Shown here piece after piece: positions 50,562-63,560 of a stretch of 64,000 bases of DNA. The position numbers and the translations under genes are program-made. The stretch comes from Brugia malayi. Lineage: Eukaryota > Nematoda > Chromadorea > Rhabditida > Onchocercidae. Location of the stretch: assembly GCF_000002995.4 (NCBI RefSeq), contig NW_025062477.1:4374649-4438648 (forward strand), in the 5' to 3' direction. Below the pieces are notes generated by a model. The model searched no databases and was not told the DNA's origin. It worked only from the letters and a program-made list of their open reading frames with translations. The stretch's first letter is position 1; each line of letters begins with the position of its first letter.

Positions 50562-53500
50562 ATGATATTTGCTTTTCAAGTAGCTATTACTGTTTGCATA
50601 TTGCCAAATTTCATTTCTACCACATATTATGATAACAGTATTGTTGGTAAGATATTTACTTTATATTTTATTATTGAAAAAAGAAAAAATAAAATTTATT
50701 ACTAAAAAAATTTGTTGAAAAATGTTTATTGTTTACAATTGAGTGTTACACTTTCATTATTCGAATTTTAATGCTGAAATTTAAAAATTAGATATTTTTA
50801 AAAGTCAAATATTTTCTTTTCTTTTCTTTTTTGATAAACTGAAAAAGAGAAAAGGGTAATTTAGGAGAAGAAAATAAGAAACTATTAAAGATAAAAATGG
50901 AATGAAATACTAATATCAGAGGATTATTTTTCAGAAAATTATTTGTATTACTATCACTAATGTTATCAGTTGACAAAGATGATAATTTCACTCAAAAAAT
51001 ATTCTAAAAGAGTTGAAAAGTGTGCTGCGAAATGATTTTGCAGAAATTTTGGATAAAATTTAAAAGTTATAATTGAAGAAATCAATTTAAACAATCAAAA
51101 GTTCAAAGTATCAAAGCAGTGAGCAAAAGATAATTAATTAATTCATTGCTATTATCAAATACATTAACAATTGTATTGCGAGAGAGAGAGAAAGTTTAAA
51201 ATAATCTCAGTAAATAAAATGGTAAATAAAATAGTAAGTAAAAAATAGTAAATAGAAAAAAATAGATAGTAAATAAAATATTTGAAGTCAGTAAATAAAA
51301 TAATAAGTAGAAAGTAGTAAATAAAAAAAAGTAAATAGTAAATAAAATATTTGAAGTAATTATTTAATTTCATATTATTTGTTGTTATTCAATTATTGTT
51401 ATCATTATTTTAATGAATTTATCATGAATCCATCAAATTTATTACAGGTGTTCCAAAGGTACAATGCATGGAAGATCGGATGAAATTGACATTCCATACC
51501 GCAAAACCATTTACAGGTCGCGTATTTGTGAAAGGTATGGTTGACAAAGATCAGTGTGTCAACTCATTTATTGGTAATAGAAAACTTGAAGTGCAATATG
51601 AAATAATTAATGGACAATGTAATATGCGCCGTTCTAGAAAGGTTAGCTTATAGAAAGAATGAATAAATATTAAATAAAATATTTGAAAATAATTTTAATT
51701 CTAAAAATTTTTAAAAATTTACAAAATTTTAAATTGAAATCTTATTTGAGCAAATTTTAACTTCTTTAGATACTATCATACCCTGTATTTTCTTTTCTCA
51801 TTTGATATTGATAAAAAATGTAAAGTGCATTTGATATAATTTTATCAGTTATTTTTGTAATTGTAAACATGTAAATATCTTTAAAATCATACAATAATTT
51901 GTCAACAAATTATATTACTAATGATATCTAGAATTGTTTGTAATAGTTATAATATTTTTTACATTTTTTTCTAGCATAATTTAGAATAAAAGAATTTATT
52001 TCTTATCATTGAATGATAAATTTATTCAAATTTGATAAGGAAAATTTTTATTGAATTTGTTATTTCTCTATATTTGTTTGCAAATTTCTTAAGCACACAT
52101 AATTTGAGGTAGTGAATTCCTCGTTTAATTAAGTTTGAATTCCTGAAATTTGATTTCCTCGTTTAGTCTAATTAAGCTTAATTATTCATTGCTACTAGCT
52201 ACTGCTAATTTTATTCTAATTAATTTAGCAGTTTTAGTGCTTCTTTTAAACTTACATCTTTTTCCTCAGTTCAAAATGGAATTCAAAAACTGAGTTTTTT
52301 ATCCTACGAACAATTTTCATTAGCTTTCTGTTAAAGTATGCTAATATGCACTCTGATTCAAAATATTTTGCATTCTCTTTTTTTTTTCTCCTATCATTTC
52401 GCTTTTTTATTATTTCTCATTTGTTTGTTAATTTTTAAAAATATTTCAAAAAAAAAAAGAATTCACTTTTATTCGAATTTTTTTAGAGAAATTTAAGCAT
52501 TTTAATGCAAAAAAAGAAAAACTTATTTTACTAAAATTTTGCTTGCAAAATTTTAAAGCAAAAATTATAAAACAAAATGCTAAGGGTCAAAAATACTGCG
52601 AATAATCCTGGGAAAATAGATTTACCCACGGGAATAGGAATACTATTTCTATATTATCGTATGATATTGTATTAATGATACTTTTAAAAAATTTGCAGCT
52701 TTTAGAGAATTAAAGAATTTAATATAAACATGTAATTTGATAAATAAGTAAATTAGTTAATTAAGCGGGTTTTCAAATATTGAAAAAAAAATGATTTGAT
52801 AATTTTGAATTTAAGGAATTTGATAAAAAATGATAAATAAAAAAAAATATATATATAATGGTAAAATATAAAATCGATAAAAATATATAATCGATAAAAA
52901 TATAAAAAAAACTAGTAGTAGTATGTTTTTTTTTTTTAACATTAAATATTTGTTTGCTTTTTTTTCAATTAATATTTAAAGATTTAATTAAAAAATAGAT
53001 AAATAAAAGATATATAAAAGAGAAAAATGAATATAAACAAAAGAGAAAAAAAATTTTTCAATAATTTTTTTATATGAAACACAGAGTGTGTGTGTGAAAT
53101 TCTGACCTGAAATTCATTTACTAGGCTTGATTTGAAATGCTGTACCAGAAATTAGCATAACTTACGTGTTAAAAATACGTAAGCATATAAACACGTTTGT
53201 CACGTCCGTGTGTATTAGTTGAGAGGGATAACAATTCAATTTTAATGATAAAAAAGCATTCAAAGCAATTTTTTAATTCTAATTTATTTTAAATTTATTA
53301 AGTAGAATTCATCTGTTCATTTTCTTATTATACTAGTTAGATAATCGACGGAATCAAAATTATAATAAACTTTATTATAAATTAATTCAATCCTTTATTA
53401 ATAAAAATTAAATTAATTCAATTCCTTATTAACAAAAAAATTAAATTAATTCAATCCTTTATTAGCAAAAATATTTTTTTTTTTTATAGATTGGTCCTGA

Positions 53501-55383
53501 ATTAAAAGGTATCGAGCAGTCTATCACTATAATTGTTTCATTTCACGATACCTTCACCACAAAAATTGACCGTGCATTCCGATGTACCTGCTTTTACTTG
53601 GAAGCTGATCGAGTCGTTACTGTTCAATTTGATGTTAGGTGACAGTTATTCAAATTATCTAATTTGCAAATTTAAAAAATGTTGCTAATTTGCTTAATAG
53701 CTTATTGTAAAATTTTCTTATTTGAATTTTTAAAATTTCCTATTCAATATTTTTGCTTTATTCGTTGTCAGCTAACTATGAAAGGAATAAGGCAAAAATA
53801 AGTGTTTTATCTCATTAATTAAGAGAATAAATTTATGTACTAAATTTAAGTATGATTCCAACAACGGATTTAATTGATACTGCTCGAATGCCACTTTGTA
53901 CCTATACTGTTCGACGAGATTCAATAACCGGAAAAACTGTTTCATTTGCAACTATTGGTGATCCTGTTATTCACGTTTGGCAATGCGAAAGCGGTAATGT
54001 CCCAATTTGCTTTCTACAAATTGCGCAACAGGATATTATGACAATTAGATGAATATGTCATCAATGCGGCATTTTTGTTTCAGATATGTTTTCCATTCTT
54101 GTGCACAGTTGTTTTGTGGATGACGGAAATGGACGTGAAAAAAAGCTACTTATTGATGAACGCGGGTTTGTCACTTTTATTTACATTAAAATTTCGAATT
54201 TCTTCCTTATTCGATAGAAAAAAAAAAATTGTCACATATAAGTGACATGCAAGTGTCAATGTCAAATTACTAATCTTGTCATTCTTTAGTTGCGCAATTG
54301 AACCAGCAATTATACCTGATTTAACATATAATGAAAATGGAAATATGGCTTTTTCTAAAGTAAATGTTTTTAAATTTGCTGATAAATTGACGACTTATTT
54401 TCAATGCGCTGTTTCCACTTGTATGCGCTCAGAAGGAAGATGTAATGAAAGAATTGTTAGTGTTAAAATTTGAATTAAAAATTAATTATTGCTGTACGTG
54501 TTTGTTTGTTTTTATCATTTACATATAAAATTTATTTGAAAAATTTAATTTAAAATTTAAATTTTCACTTAAAAAAAAACAAACATAATCAAAATTTAAA
54601 ACATAAGAATTTGTCCAAAAAAAAACAATGTATTAATTTGTATAAAATTGATTGATCTTTTCAGCCACCATTTTGTGCTAATGATCGAATAGAATATTTG
54701 GGATCACGAATAGCACAACGATCAACAAATGCAAATACAACAGAATTAAGTGAAAAAACAACAAAGACAATTTTTAAATATCGAAAATTACGAAGTGTTA
54801 TGAAGCCAATGAAATCATTTTTGTTGGAAAATCAAACTTTATCAAAGGGATATGATGAGTACACGATGGATTTATCAGCTGATAAAATTGTTGTGCTAGA
54901 TTTAGATGAAGAAAGACCGAATGCAGAAAATTCTTTATCAACTCAGGTAAAATTTTATTGTAATTAAATTGCAATTGATATAAGATATTTTTATTGTTGT
55001 ATGTATTAATTTTGCATACAGTAGATGTGGTACGTTTTTTAAATTTTATTTATTTTTTTTTTTTTTTTTTTATAGCCAAAATTATTTAATTGTTAAAGTT
55101 TGATTTGTATTTTAGACTTTGATCAGATTATAATGAATTATTCAATTTTTACAAGCATAATAAAAATATAATACTTTTCTACATTTTTCTTTTCTTTTTT
55201 TTTAAGCTAGAAAATGAAATGTCAAAAAAGCAGATGCGATTACAAACTGATGGAAAATTTTGTTTGAATTTCTCGACAGCTATACTGTTAAATATAATCA
55301 TTTGCTTATCATTTGCTGTACTGATCGGTGGATTTATTAGGATGTTATGGATGAGTAAAATGGCTGATAAATTATCACTATGA
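50562..55383 (+). CDS. Cuticlin-like ZP-domain type I membrane protein
   Basis: Eight exons (50562-50646, 51448-51641, 53490-53638, 53851-53993, 54084-54165, 54290-54455, 54665-54946, 55207-55383) give 425 residues. A signal peptide (MIFAFQVAITVCILPNFIS) leads into YYDNSIVGVPKVQCMEDRMK, the typical start of a nematode cuticlin ZP domain; HTAKPFTGRVFVKGM and DQC follow. The second half shows CTYTVRR, IGDPVIHVWQCES, FSILVHSCFVDDGNG, LLIDERGC and YFQCAVSTC, a usual ZP-C order with paired Cys. R313-K-L-R316 is a possible furin-type site between the ZP domain and the membrane segment at about 391-411, with a short basic cytoplasmic end. Such proteins are cut and polymerise in the apical matrix or cuticle; that role is inferred. 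Intron 2 is unusually long (1.85 kb). Confidence 0.93.
53380..53474. repeat. Three-copy AT-rich repeat before ZP exon 3
   Basis: AATTAATTCAATCCTTTATTA-type units start at 53380, 53411 and 53444 (31- and 33-base spacing) and end 15 bases before the exon 3 acceptor, in the region where the branch point should lie. Confidence 0.85.
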
Positions 55384-55465
55384 AATGATAACAGAAATGA
55401 TCGTTTTGATCACTATGGAATAGATCAATGATTACTTTAATTTTATTTTCAGTTTAGTTAGAATT

Positions 55466-55471
55466 AATAAA
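55466..55471 (+). terminator. Poly(A) signal of the ZP gene
   Basis: AATAAA 83 bases after the stop codon. Confidence 0.6.
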
Positions 55472-57084
55472 AAAAATAGTGATCAAATTTGATGCTTAAT
55501 TTTTAAATAACTTACTTAATGTTGTTTTACAATTAACTTCTTCAAATTATTTCTTAATTAAAAAAAAAAAACAGGTTGATCCAGGGGTCATTGCTTTTGG
55601 ATCTCATTTTACACTGGTCATTTTGTTATCAATATTAATTATGTTTACATAAATTAATTTTTTGTTAGCCTAAAAGATCAAAAAACAAAAAAACAAAAAA
55701 TAAAAACAAAAAATTTGCTTCCATTGGGATATATAATCATTGTTTATTCTTTTCTTCCAAAGTTTATAAGATGGAATTTTATAGTTCTAATTGTTGATAA
55801 GAATCTTTTGATATTTATATGTTACAGAATAAAAAATTATTACTTATTATTACTTATAATAGTTTTGAACTCAGAATCAATTGAATGTTAATAATGTTTA
55901 TAAACATAGAAATGTATTGAGAGATTTTTTTTTTTTTTTTCAAAAATAATTCAATTATATAATACATTGCAATATTTTTGTTGTTTAGCTTATTTTCAAT
56001 GAATAAATACAAAATGCTTAAAATTTTGAAATTTCTTAAAAATACAAAATTTGATTTTTTATTAGAAATGAATTGAAATATATTGTTTTTTAAAAAAATA
56101 AAATTCCATTAAATATGTAGAATTTATCCAAATTGTTATATATTTGATATGAATAAATGAAAGTTTGAAAATAAAAGTGAAATTGAAAATGAAAAATTGA
56201 TTTAAAAGTGATTATATTCTCTCTTATAAATTGATCAGATTTCAGATGCATAAGAATACTTTTCTATTTCTTAATCGAATGCTTTTCAAACTTGATAAAT
56301 AAACTTATCATCAAATAAAACAAATTAATTTTTTATTTATAAATCAAATTGAACTTATTTTTAACAAATTCTTTCTAACACAAAAAAAAAAAATTTTGAT
56401 AAATTTCTGTTGGCGATTTTACTATCAATTGTGATAATTGTTAGATAGAAAAATATTTCAAATAATGTATTTGTACTTATCAAGTTTACTGATTATTTTT
56501 ATATATATATTTTTTTGTACTAATCTAGAAATGATCAAACTGATTAATAGAATTTGATTGTGAGTAGATGAAGGAATTAAAATTAAAATTGTTGATAGAA
56601 GAATGATAACTTTATCCAATAACATATCATTTTGTATGAAATGATATCTCAAAACTGCATTGATAAGTATAATCAAGAATTTCAACCTGAGAAAAAAAAG
56701 GAATTTTAAACCGGATTTTCTTTTTTCCTCTAATAATATGTGAAATATTTAAATGAAGAATTGATTATGATTATTTCATTGTAATTAATTTTTAAAATTT
56801 TCATTTGCTTTTTTCATATTAGTTTTATTTTCTATGAATGATCATAAATTCTCGTTGTTTATCTCTCATCCATCGTTTAATTTCTCATAAAATTAATAGT
56901 ATTTCAGCTATTTTTATGCAAAATATTTACTCAATTTGTTATTTTTATATTATATTTACACTTTTACATAATAATTTCATAAATGGATTAAACTGATATT
57001 TTATCATTGTTATCACTTTTAGCACTGATAAATGAAAGATGCATATGAATCTGATAAATATTGCTTTTATGTTATATCACTTTC
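55472..57084. other. Convergent spacer between the ZP gene and the Scratch gene
   Basis: AT-rich, with homopolymer runs. The minus-strand open frame at 56458-56685 is Ile/Leu-rich low-complexity DNA. No gene is supported. Confidence 0.5.
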
Positions 57085-60000
57085 TTATACTGAATCCAAT
57101 ACTGTCATCGACGAAGCTTGTGACGATGTCATACGTCGATTACGTAACGCACGTTGTACAGGACATACCAGTTCAATATGTTTGTTTAAATAACTTTTTA
57201 ATGCAAATAATTTCCTGCAACCAGGACATTCGTACTTTTTGATATCTGAAAGCTTAGATTTGTAAAAGTGAAATATGTTATCAACAATACTATTGATAGG
57301 TGATAATAATGATGATAAGATTGATAAAATTACTAAGACAAAGGCATCGCCACATTTTAATATATTTTTAAATGCTAGAATTAGCAAGAAATTTTGAATT
57401 TTAAATTTAATTACTTATCAAAATTAAGAAAAAAAGAAATTAAAAATGAATTGTACTATGAGTAAAACAAAATTAAACAAAGTAAATAAAAAGTAAATGT
57501 TATGTTTTTGTGTCATAAAAATTATCTATTTTAGCTTAAAAAAAAAAAAAAAGGAAAAAAAAAGATGAAAAATGATTGGTTGGGATGACAATAAGCTATT
57601 TAGCTTATAAGTTTGAGTAAAATTATGTAAAAATGAGTGAAATTTAAAGAAAGAAGCAGCTGCTAACTTGTAGCTTACTTAATCCTACTTTAAGTCATAC
57701 TAAAATTGCATTCATTCATTGCACAACACCTTTAGCAATTTGTCATAATGTCATATTACTTCATAATTCCGTTAGTGTTGACCAAAAAAAAAAGAAAAAA
57801 ACGAAAGAAAAAATCGAGAATTTTAATTTTAAAAATTTAAAAAAAATTTATGACAATAAAAGAAATCAAAAAAATCAAGAATTTTAATTTTAAAAGTTTG
57901 AAAGATTTTAAGATAATAAGGAATTCAAAAAAAAAAAAAAAATTAAAAGATTTCAGATATAGAATAAACAATTCCTTTTTTTCAAAAAAAAAAAAGGCTT
58001 ACTAGAATGAGTATGCATATGAGCACGAAGATTGCTACGGTCAGCAAAAGCTTTACCGCAATGCGCACAACCGTACGGTTTTTGACCTGTATGAGCACGC
58101 ATATGACCTTGTAAAAGCCACGGACGTGAAAATGTTTTACCGCATTGCGTGCATTTATGTGCTGCTTTATGTGTTAACATATGCATGCTGCAATTGTTTA
58201 ATGATAAACAATTTTATTGTCTAAACTTTTAGATTATATAACTATTCATCATTTACAAAAAAAAAAAAAAGTCTCTCAAAAAATTTACCACAAAATTTCA
58301 TTGTTTCATTTTTAGTAAATTTTAGATTTAAAAAAAAAACGAAAAGCTGAATGAATAATATTATTTTATACCTAAGCGCAGGCATGCTTACATAAATTCG
58401 ATCACAATTTGGACATTGTTTCGCATAAGGACTATCTAATGGTCGATGTGTTTGTTTATGTCGTGATAAATTTGATGTTGTCGCATATGATTTACCACAT
58501 TGATTACAAATTAATCTACCTGGTAGACTAATGGTTGATGTCTAAAAAAAAAAAAAAATGGAAAAATATTTGTTCACATTGATAATATTATCACAAAATA
58601 TTACATTGTAAATAAAAATTGCTTGAGAAATAAACAAATCAAAGTATGTAATTCGTTTTTGCAGTAAATAATTTCAAATGATTGTCTCAATTTAATGAAA
58701 GTAAAATTTTAGTTATTTCCGGTGTACAATGCAAGTTTTTTTTTTTTTTTTTATAGTTTTAAACATTGTTTTGTAAAGTTTAATAATTTAAGAGAGAACC
58801 TCTTTATCAGTATTCAATTCTTTCCTACGTTTTGATCGTCCATCTGTTGATTGCAAAGCATCAAGTGTATATCTAGTTGTACCAGCTTCGCACATTTGAA
58901 CATTTGAAGTGGAAAATTCCATCTAAAAAAAAAAAAAATTAACATAAGTAGAATCTACCTGAGATTAAAATGTTAATTAAAAAGTTTAAATATGAAGATT
59001 TTATTGAAATATTTGACTCACCTTGGGGAAATTGCTTTCTGCTAATGTCATATTTATGGTAGTTTTGGACGAATTTGTTTTACCCAGTAAACTTTCTATT
59101 GAAAATGCATCAACTTTACAGTTTGTTGTCTAAAATATAAATGATTAATGAGAGTTTTATTAATTCTAACTATAACTTTTTTAAAAAAAAAAAAAAAAAA
59201 TGTTTCAATTTTAAAAAAAATAAATATACTTTGTTGGATGTATAAAATGAATAATTCATACAAATATATTTTTCTTTCCAGTATTTCAAGCAATAAAAAA
59301 AAGTAGAAATTACAATATAAATAGTAAAAAATAGACTGATATCTGTTTTGATGAAATTAAATACATTTCATTTTTGATTTGAAAAATTTTAAACCTCTAC
59401 AATTAAGAAATTAATAAATATGATGATTCTAAAACAAAATATTACTGAATATAGATTACAATATTGCTATTTATTTTCAACTAATGTGTTTTAAATAATT
59501 TTCAAGTAATCATCTTTCATTTATTTACTCAATATGAAATTCATTACTTTTAACGCTTATTATTACTAAATTTTTTTTTTTTTGACAAAAACAAAAAAAC
59601 TTCAAAAATTTATTTTTAAACTTAAAAATTAGGAGTTAAAATATATTACCAAGATAGTATAGTTATTCATTTTGTTGACTTTTTCTGAGTTCGATAAATA
59701 AAGTTTGATAGTAATATTTTAAGAATCGAATTCAAAATGTGAGCTGTTTGAATTATTCCATTGCATTTAAATGCTTATTGCTGTGACAGTGAAACATTAA
59801 ACATAGTGGACAAATGCGCTATATCACTTAGACAGATCTATTTTGAATTGTTTAGCTTTAAATAAATTTCACTGAGTAAAATTTGTGACAATTAAATGAG
59901 AGGAGAGAAAAGAGCTTTCAGATGCAAATGGTGGCAGTGGTAGTTTCAGTTCATTTCTTTAAAGGTAAATTTCCTTCCTTTTCTGGTATCATTTGGGGAC

Positions 60001-61606
60001 ATAATTGGTGTTGTATGCATCTGAGTGGGGACAATCAAGCTTTATGAAAAGATCTCAATTATTTAAGTTTGAAAATTTTTGGAAATAATTCATATTGCTT
60101 ATTTCATTTTTATTTCATTTCTTTTTTTTTTTTTAAAGTTTTAACAATTTTTTTTCTCTTTACCAAGAAGTAAAGAGAAAAAAAATTGTTTTTTTTTCTC
60201 TTTACCATAAAGATAGCCTATAATAATATCTTAGTTTAAAATACAGTTGAGAAAGTGAGAATAATCATTTAATAGTAAAACAATGAAGTCATTCTTATCA
60301 GTTCGTTATCAGAGCCTAAGGCTTTTTAACATCAAACTCTAAATGATTGCCATTGTTAAGACTATTTTAATTTTCATTTATTTCTTCAAATGCTAATCGA
60401 TTTGAACCAGCAATGGTTTCACTTAATTTTATCAGTGTAGTTGATAATAACATTCACTTTTTCTTATCAAAAACTAATATGCAAATGAATTAAACCATTT
60501 TAATTACTTTGTTAATTATTAATTTAAATACCTTTCTTTTATTTGATGTACCCAGTTCAATACTTGAGGAAGAAGTACTAGGTAAACATAATGACTGATT
60601 GAGTATTTCTGTCCTATCAGGTCCATTCTTCAAATACATATTTAAATGTGGTGACAAATCTGAAAATGGTATTACGGTGAAAAAAAAAAAAAAGAAAGAA
60701 ATGCTAGTTTAATATTTCCAGTTGAAATAAAATTTTATTGTATCAACAATCAACAACTTGTTTGATTAAATTGTTTAATTCTTAATTCGAATTGTTTCGC
60801 TGTGTTTGTCTCTAAGACAACAATTTAAAACTTAATTATAGTTCAAAAAAATCCTCTCTTCTCACCTACATATTCTCAACTATGTAAATAAATAATAGAT
60901 AAACAAGCAAACAATAAAACAAATCAATCGATGTAAAAAATCATAAACAATAATTAAATCAATAATAAACAAAAATTTTTTGATATTAATGGAAAATATA
61001 AGACAAAAAGTTGCAAATGACTATGAGAATGAAATAAAATGCAAAGTGAAATTGATCAAATTTTTGCTAATATTTTTATTAGTTACATATTTGAATTCAT
61101 TTCTATTAGCATAAAAGTTGATTATTTAGAATTATTTAATATATATAAATTAGAAACTTTTGTTTGTTGTATATTTTAATTCATTTTTATTAGCATAAAA
61201 GTTGATTATTTAGAATTAATTAGAAGTATTAGAATTATTTAATATACATAAATTAGAATTATTTATTAATTTTTTCAAATATAACAATATATTGCTTATA
61301 AAATAAATTTTATAACTTACTGTATGTATCAGTGTTAATACTTTTTGTTGTGACAGCATTTTTAGATAATTCCACCGATGGTTGTGTGAATATTGGTATT
61401 GCCAAATGCGATAGTAAAAATGGTGTAAATAATTTGAAATTAGATTCAATATTATTTGTGAAAATCATATTCGAAGAAGAGTGTGACAGTTGATTCTGAT
61501 ATTGATGTTTTGTGATTGAAGTTGAATGCAATGTTGGCGAGAAATATCGTTGCTCATCTAAGTGTGTAGCATTTGTTGTTGTTGTTGATGATGGCCAATT
61601 CGACAT
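57085..61606 (-). CDS. scrt-1: Scratch/Snail-family C2H2 zinc-finger transcription factor
   Basis: Seven minus-strand exons (61606-61321, 60659-60532, 59129-59022, 58922-58800, 58541-58372, 58187-58003, 57245-57085) give 386 residues. The N-terminal 215 residues are Ser/Thr/Asn-rich; no SNAG start is visible, but FSIESLLG resembles a short conserved factor motif. Five zinc fingers follow: C227-C230-H243-H247, C258-C261-H274-H278, C284-C287-H300-H304, C312-C315-H328-H332 and a final C340-C343-H356-C361. [16 protein letters not shown] and [15 protein letters not shown] are the Snail-superfamily core, and finger 5 ([10 protein letters not shown]) together with [14 protein letters not shown] points to Scratch rather than Snail. 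Caenorhabditis has two such genes, scrt-1 and ces-1, and sequence alone cannot tell which is the closer ortholog. Family members repress E-box targets in neurons and control cell death decisions; the same is inferred. Confidence 0.94.
60143..60190. repeat. Perfect 21-base-pair hairpin in Scratch intron 2
   Basis: The arm at 60143-60163 (AACAATTTTTTTTCTCTTTAC, given in part as AACAA, eight T, CTCTTTAC) pairs exactly with 60170-60190 around a CAAGAA loop. A third, direct copy of the left arm's CTCTTTACC end follows at about 60197-60206. Confidence 0.9.
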
Positions 61607-61626
61607 TAAAAAATTCTGAAATTTTT
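61607..61626 (-). promoter_or_regulatory. Probable spliced-leader acceptor of the Scratch gene
   Basis: Minus-strand T tract then TTTCAG (AG at 61617-61616), nine bases before the ATG. Confidence 0.6.
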
Positions 61627-63186
61627 TTTTTTTTGTTAAAATTTTTTTACTAGCAAAATTTTTTACATACAAGTTAAGGAATATAGTTTAAAACTGAAAT
61701 ATCAAATTTCAGTACAAATTAAAAATAAGCAAAAAAAAAAAAAAAGAAAAACATTGGAATATTTTTTGAAATTTTTATGTAAAAGAATTTTTTGTAACAT
61801 TTATTTATAAAATATTGAAATATCTAAATTTAATGCTTTTTAAAAATTTTTTTTTCTTTTTCAATTACAACAAAATCAAATTTATAAGAAGCAAATTTTT
61901 TTTTTTTTTTTTTGAAAGTAAGCTATCAAACTACTGTTGAACTAAAGTAAATGGTGACCATCATTATCTCATATCTGACCCTCTTCCTAAGCTTTTCATA
62001 CAAATTTCTTCTTGAGAAAAGCATTTCTGGGATGGGTCAAAGAGCGGTGTCAATGATTATGTAAAATGGGCGTGTCAACATTATGGATTAAGCATCTTAT
62101 TGGTTGACCTATCATTCAAGCACAATTGCTTTTTCATTCTTTTTTAGAATTATGCATTTCTTGAGGAAAGGGAGGATGAAGAGAAAGCCGTAATGTTCCT
62201 TCAAAATGAGATATACACTACTGAAATGAGTACTTTTCGACCTTAGCTTCAAATGAGACAAATAGTCTCTCAATCTGAGGCTATCATTAATTTCGTTTTA
62301 AATTTGCTTATAAGCAAATTGCTGATTGTTTCATCAAGTAAATATTTGTATTAAATTTGTTGCAAAAATTTTATACTTTAATTAAAAATAATAGATATGT
62401 TTTGGTGAATTAAAATTTAAATCTTTTTTACAAAAGATTTTTATTGTCATAATTTATGGTTAGCTGAATTAGAAATAATGAAATGATTGAAATTTTGATT
62501 TTAAATCATTCAAGTTAAACATTCTTAAAGGATTGCCAAAATGAATATCAAACAGATGGATTTGCCGAAATGATGATTGCATGGATTTTGCTAACGAAAA
62601 TGATTGATTATACTGATGTGAAATGTCCTCCATTAGTCTGATAGCCTTATTTTGTTTATTAAATTTGCCGCTGTTTATCATCAATTTTTTTTTTTGTTTT
62701 GTTTTTAAGTCGCACATATGGTTACATTAAGCATAAAAAGATACAGTATTATTAGATTATCATTTTGTAATGTTTTATTCATCTGTGATATGTTGTTTTT
62801 TTTAAAAAAAACATCTTTATTGATTAATTTATTATTTGTCATCATTTCTAATTGTTTACTCTTTCTTTTTTTTCAAGAGATCCTTAAGAATTTGTTTGTT
62901 TGTTTTTCTTTTTTTTTTTTTGAATGTTTTAGCTACTATTTTCTTTTTTTTTTTTAAAATCAATCCTCAAAAAAATATTGATAAGGATAACTTTTTGATA
63001 ATTTAAATGTTTTGTAAAATTTTTTGTTAATTTATTTGTCCTAATGTCTCCTATTTTTCGTAATGATCAAAAAAGCTAACATAAAACGTATTTATGAGAT
63101 TTATGGATCTTTCTTGATTTATGCTATCAGATCATGTCCATATGCTACTCAGTGTGATGGTTCCAATTATGTAAATTTTGAAAAAG
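61627..63186. other. Spacer upstream of the Scratch gene
   Basis: No supportable exon. Two open frames (62469-62717 minus, 62718-62957 plus) are without recognisable features. A less AT-biased block at about 61940-62280 lies 0.3-0.7 kb upstream of the Scratch start and is a candidate promoter. Confidence 0.45.
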
Positions 63187-63560
63187 CTAACAAAATTTAA
63201 ATGAATCATCATCATCACCATCACCATCATCATCATCGTCATCGTAACCATTCATTGGATTAAACGGCTCACCTGTAAATCCGGCTTGAAAGGTTGTCCC
63301 GTGATCTTCAACTAATTGCTTGAGTGGTTCGATTGCATCAAAAGTGTCATCTGATACAGCAATAACCCAAAGTCTTGTTGTTCCTGCATACTTCTCACTC
63401 ATCTCATACTAATCTTGAAGAACACCTGTACCTGTATCAATGCTTCTCAATACCTCTTGCCCTTTGCTCTCCAGTAACCGTTAATTATAAGCCAAATACG
63501 ATCTTTAACCTGATATCCGGTTTCTCGCTTCATACTCTCATAATTTCCGGTAATTGAACA
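63187..63560 (-). pseudogene. Coding-like segment with a frameshift and an in-frame stop
   Basis: This stretch is less AT-rich than its surroundings and reads like protein on the minus strand, but in two frames. From about 63550 one frame gives GNYESMKRETGYQVKDRIW and continues to about 63455; a second frame then takes over (LRSIDTGTGVLQD, a TAG, then YEMSEKYAGTTRLWVIAV, SDDTFDAIEPLKQLVEDHG) down to an acidic tail made by a GAT repeat, stopping at 63187. I do not recognise the family. It may be a decayed gene copy, a fragment from elsewhere, or real exons separated by introns I cannot place. Whether the breaks are biological or assembly error is open. Confidence 0.35.
63201..63245. repeat. 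ATC/GAT trinucleotide repeat
   Basis: An imperfect CATCAT/CACCAT run that encodes the Asp-rich tail of the minus-strand segment. Confidence 0.85.

Noticed and set aside
51164..51373. Tyr/Phe/Leu-rich minus-strand open frame
   Set aside because: It is antisense to an AGTAAATAAA-type low-complexity repeat in a ZP intron.
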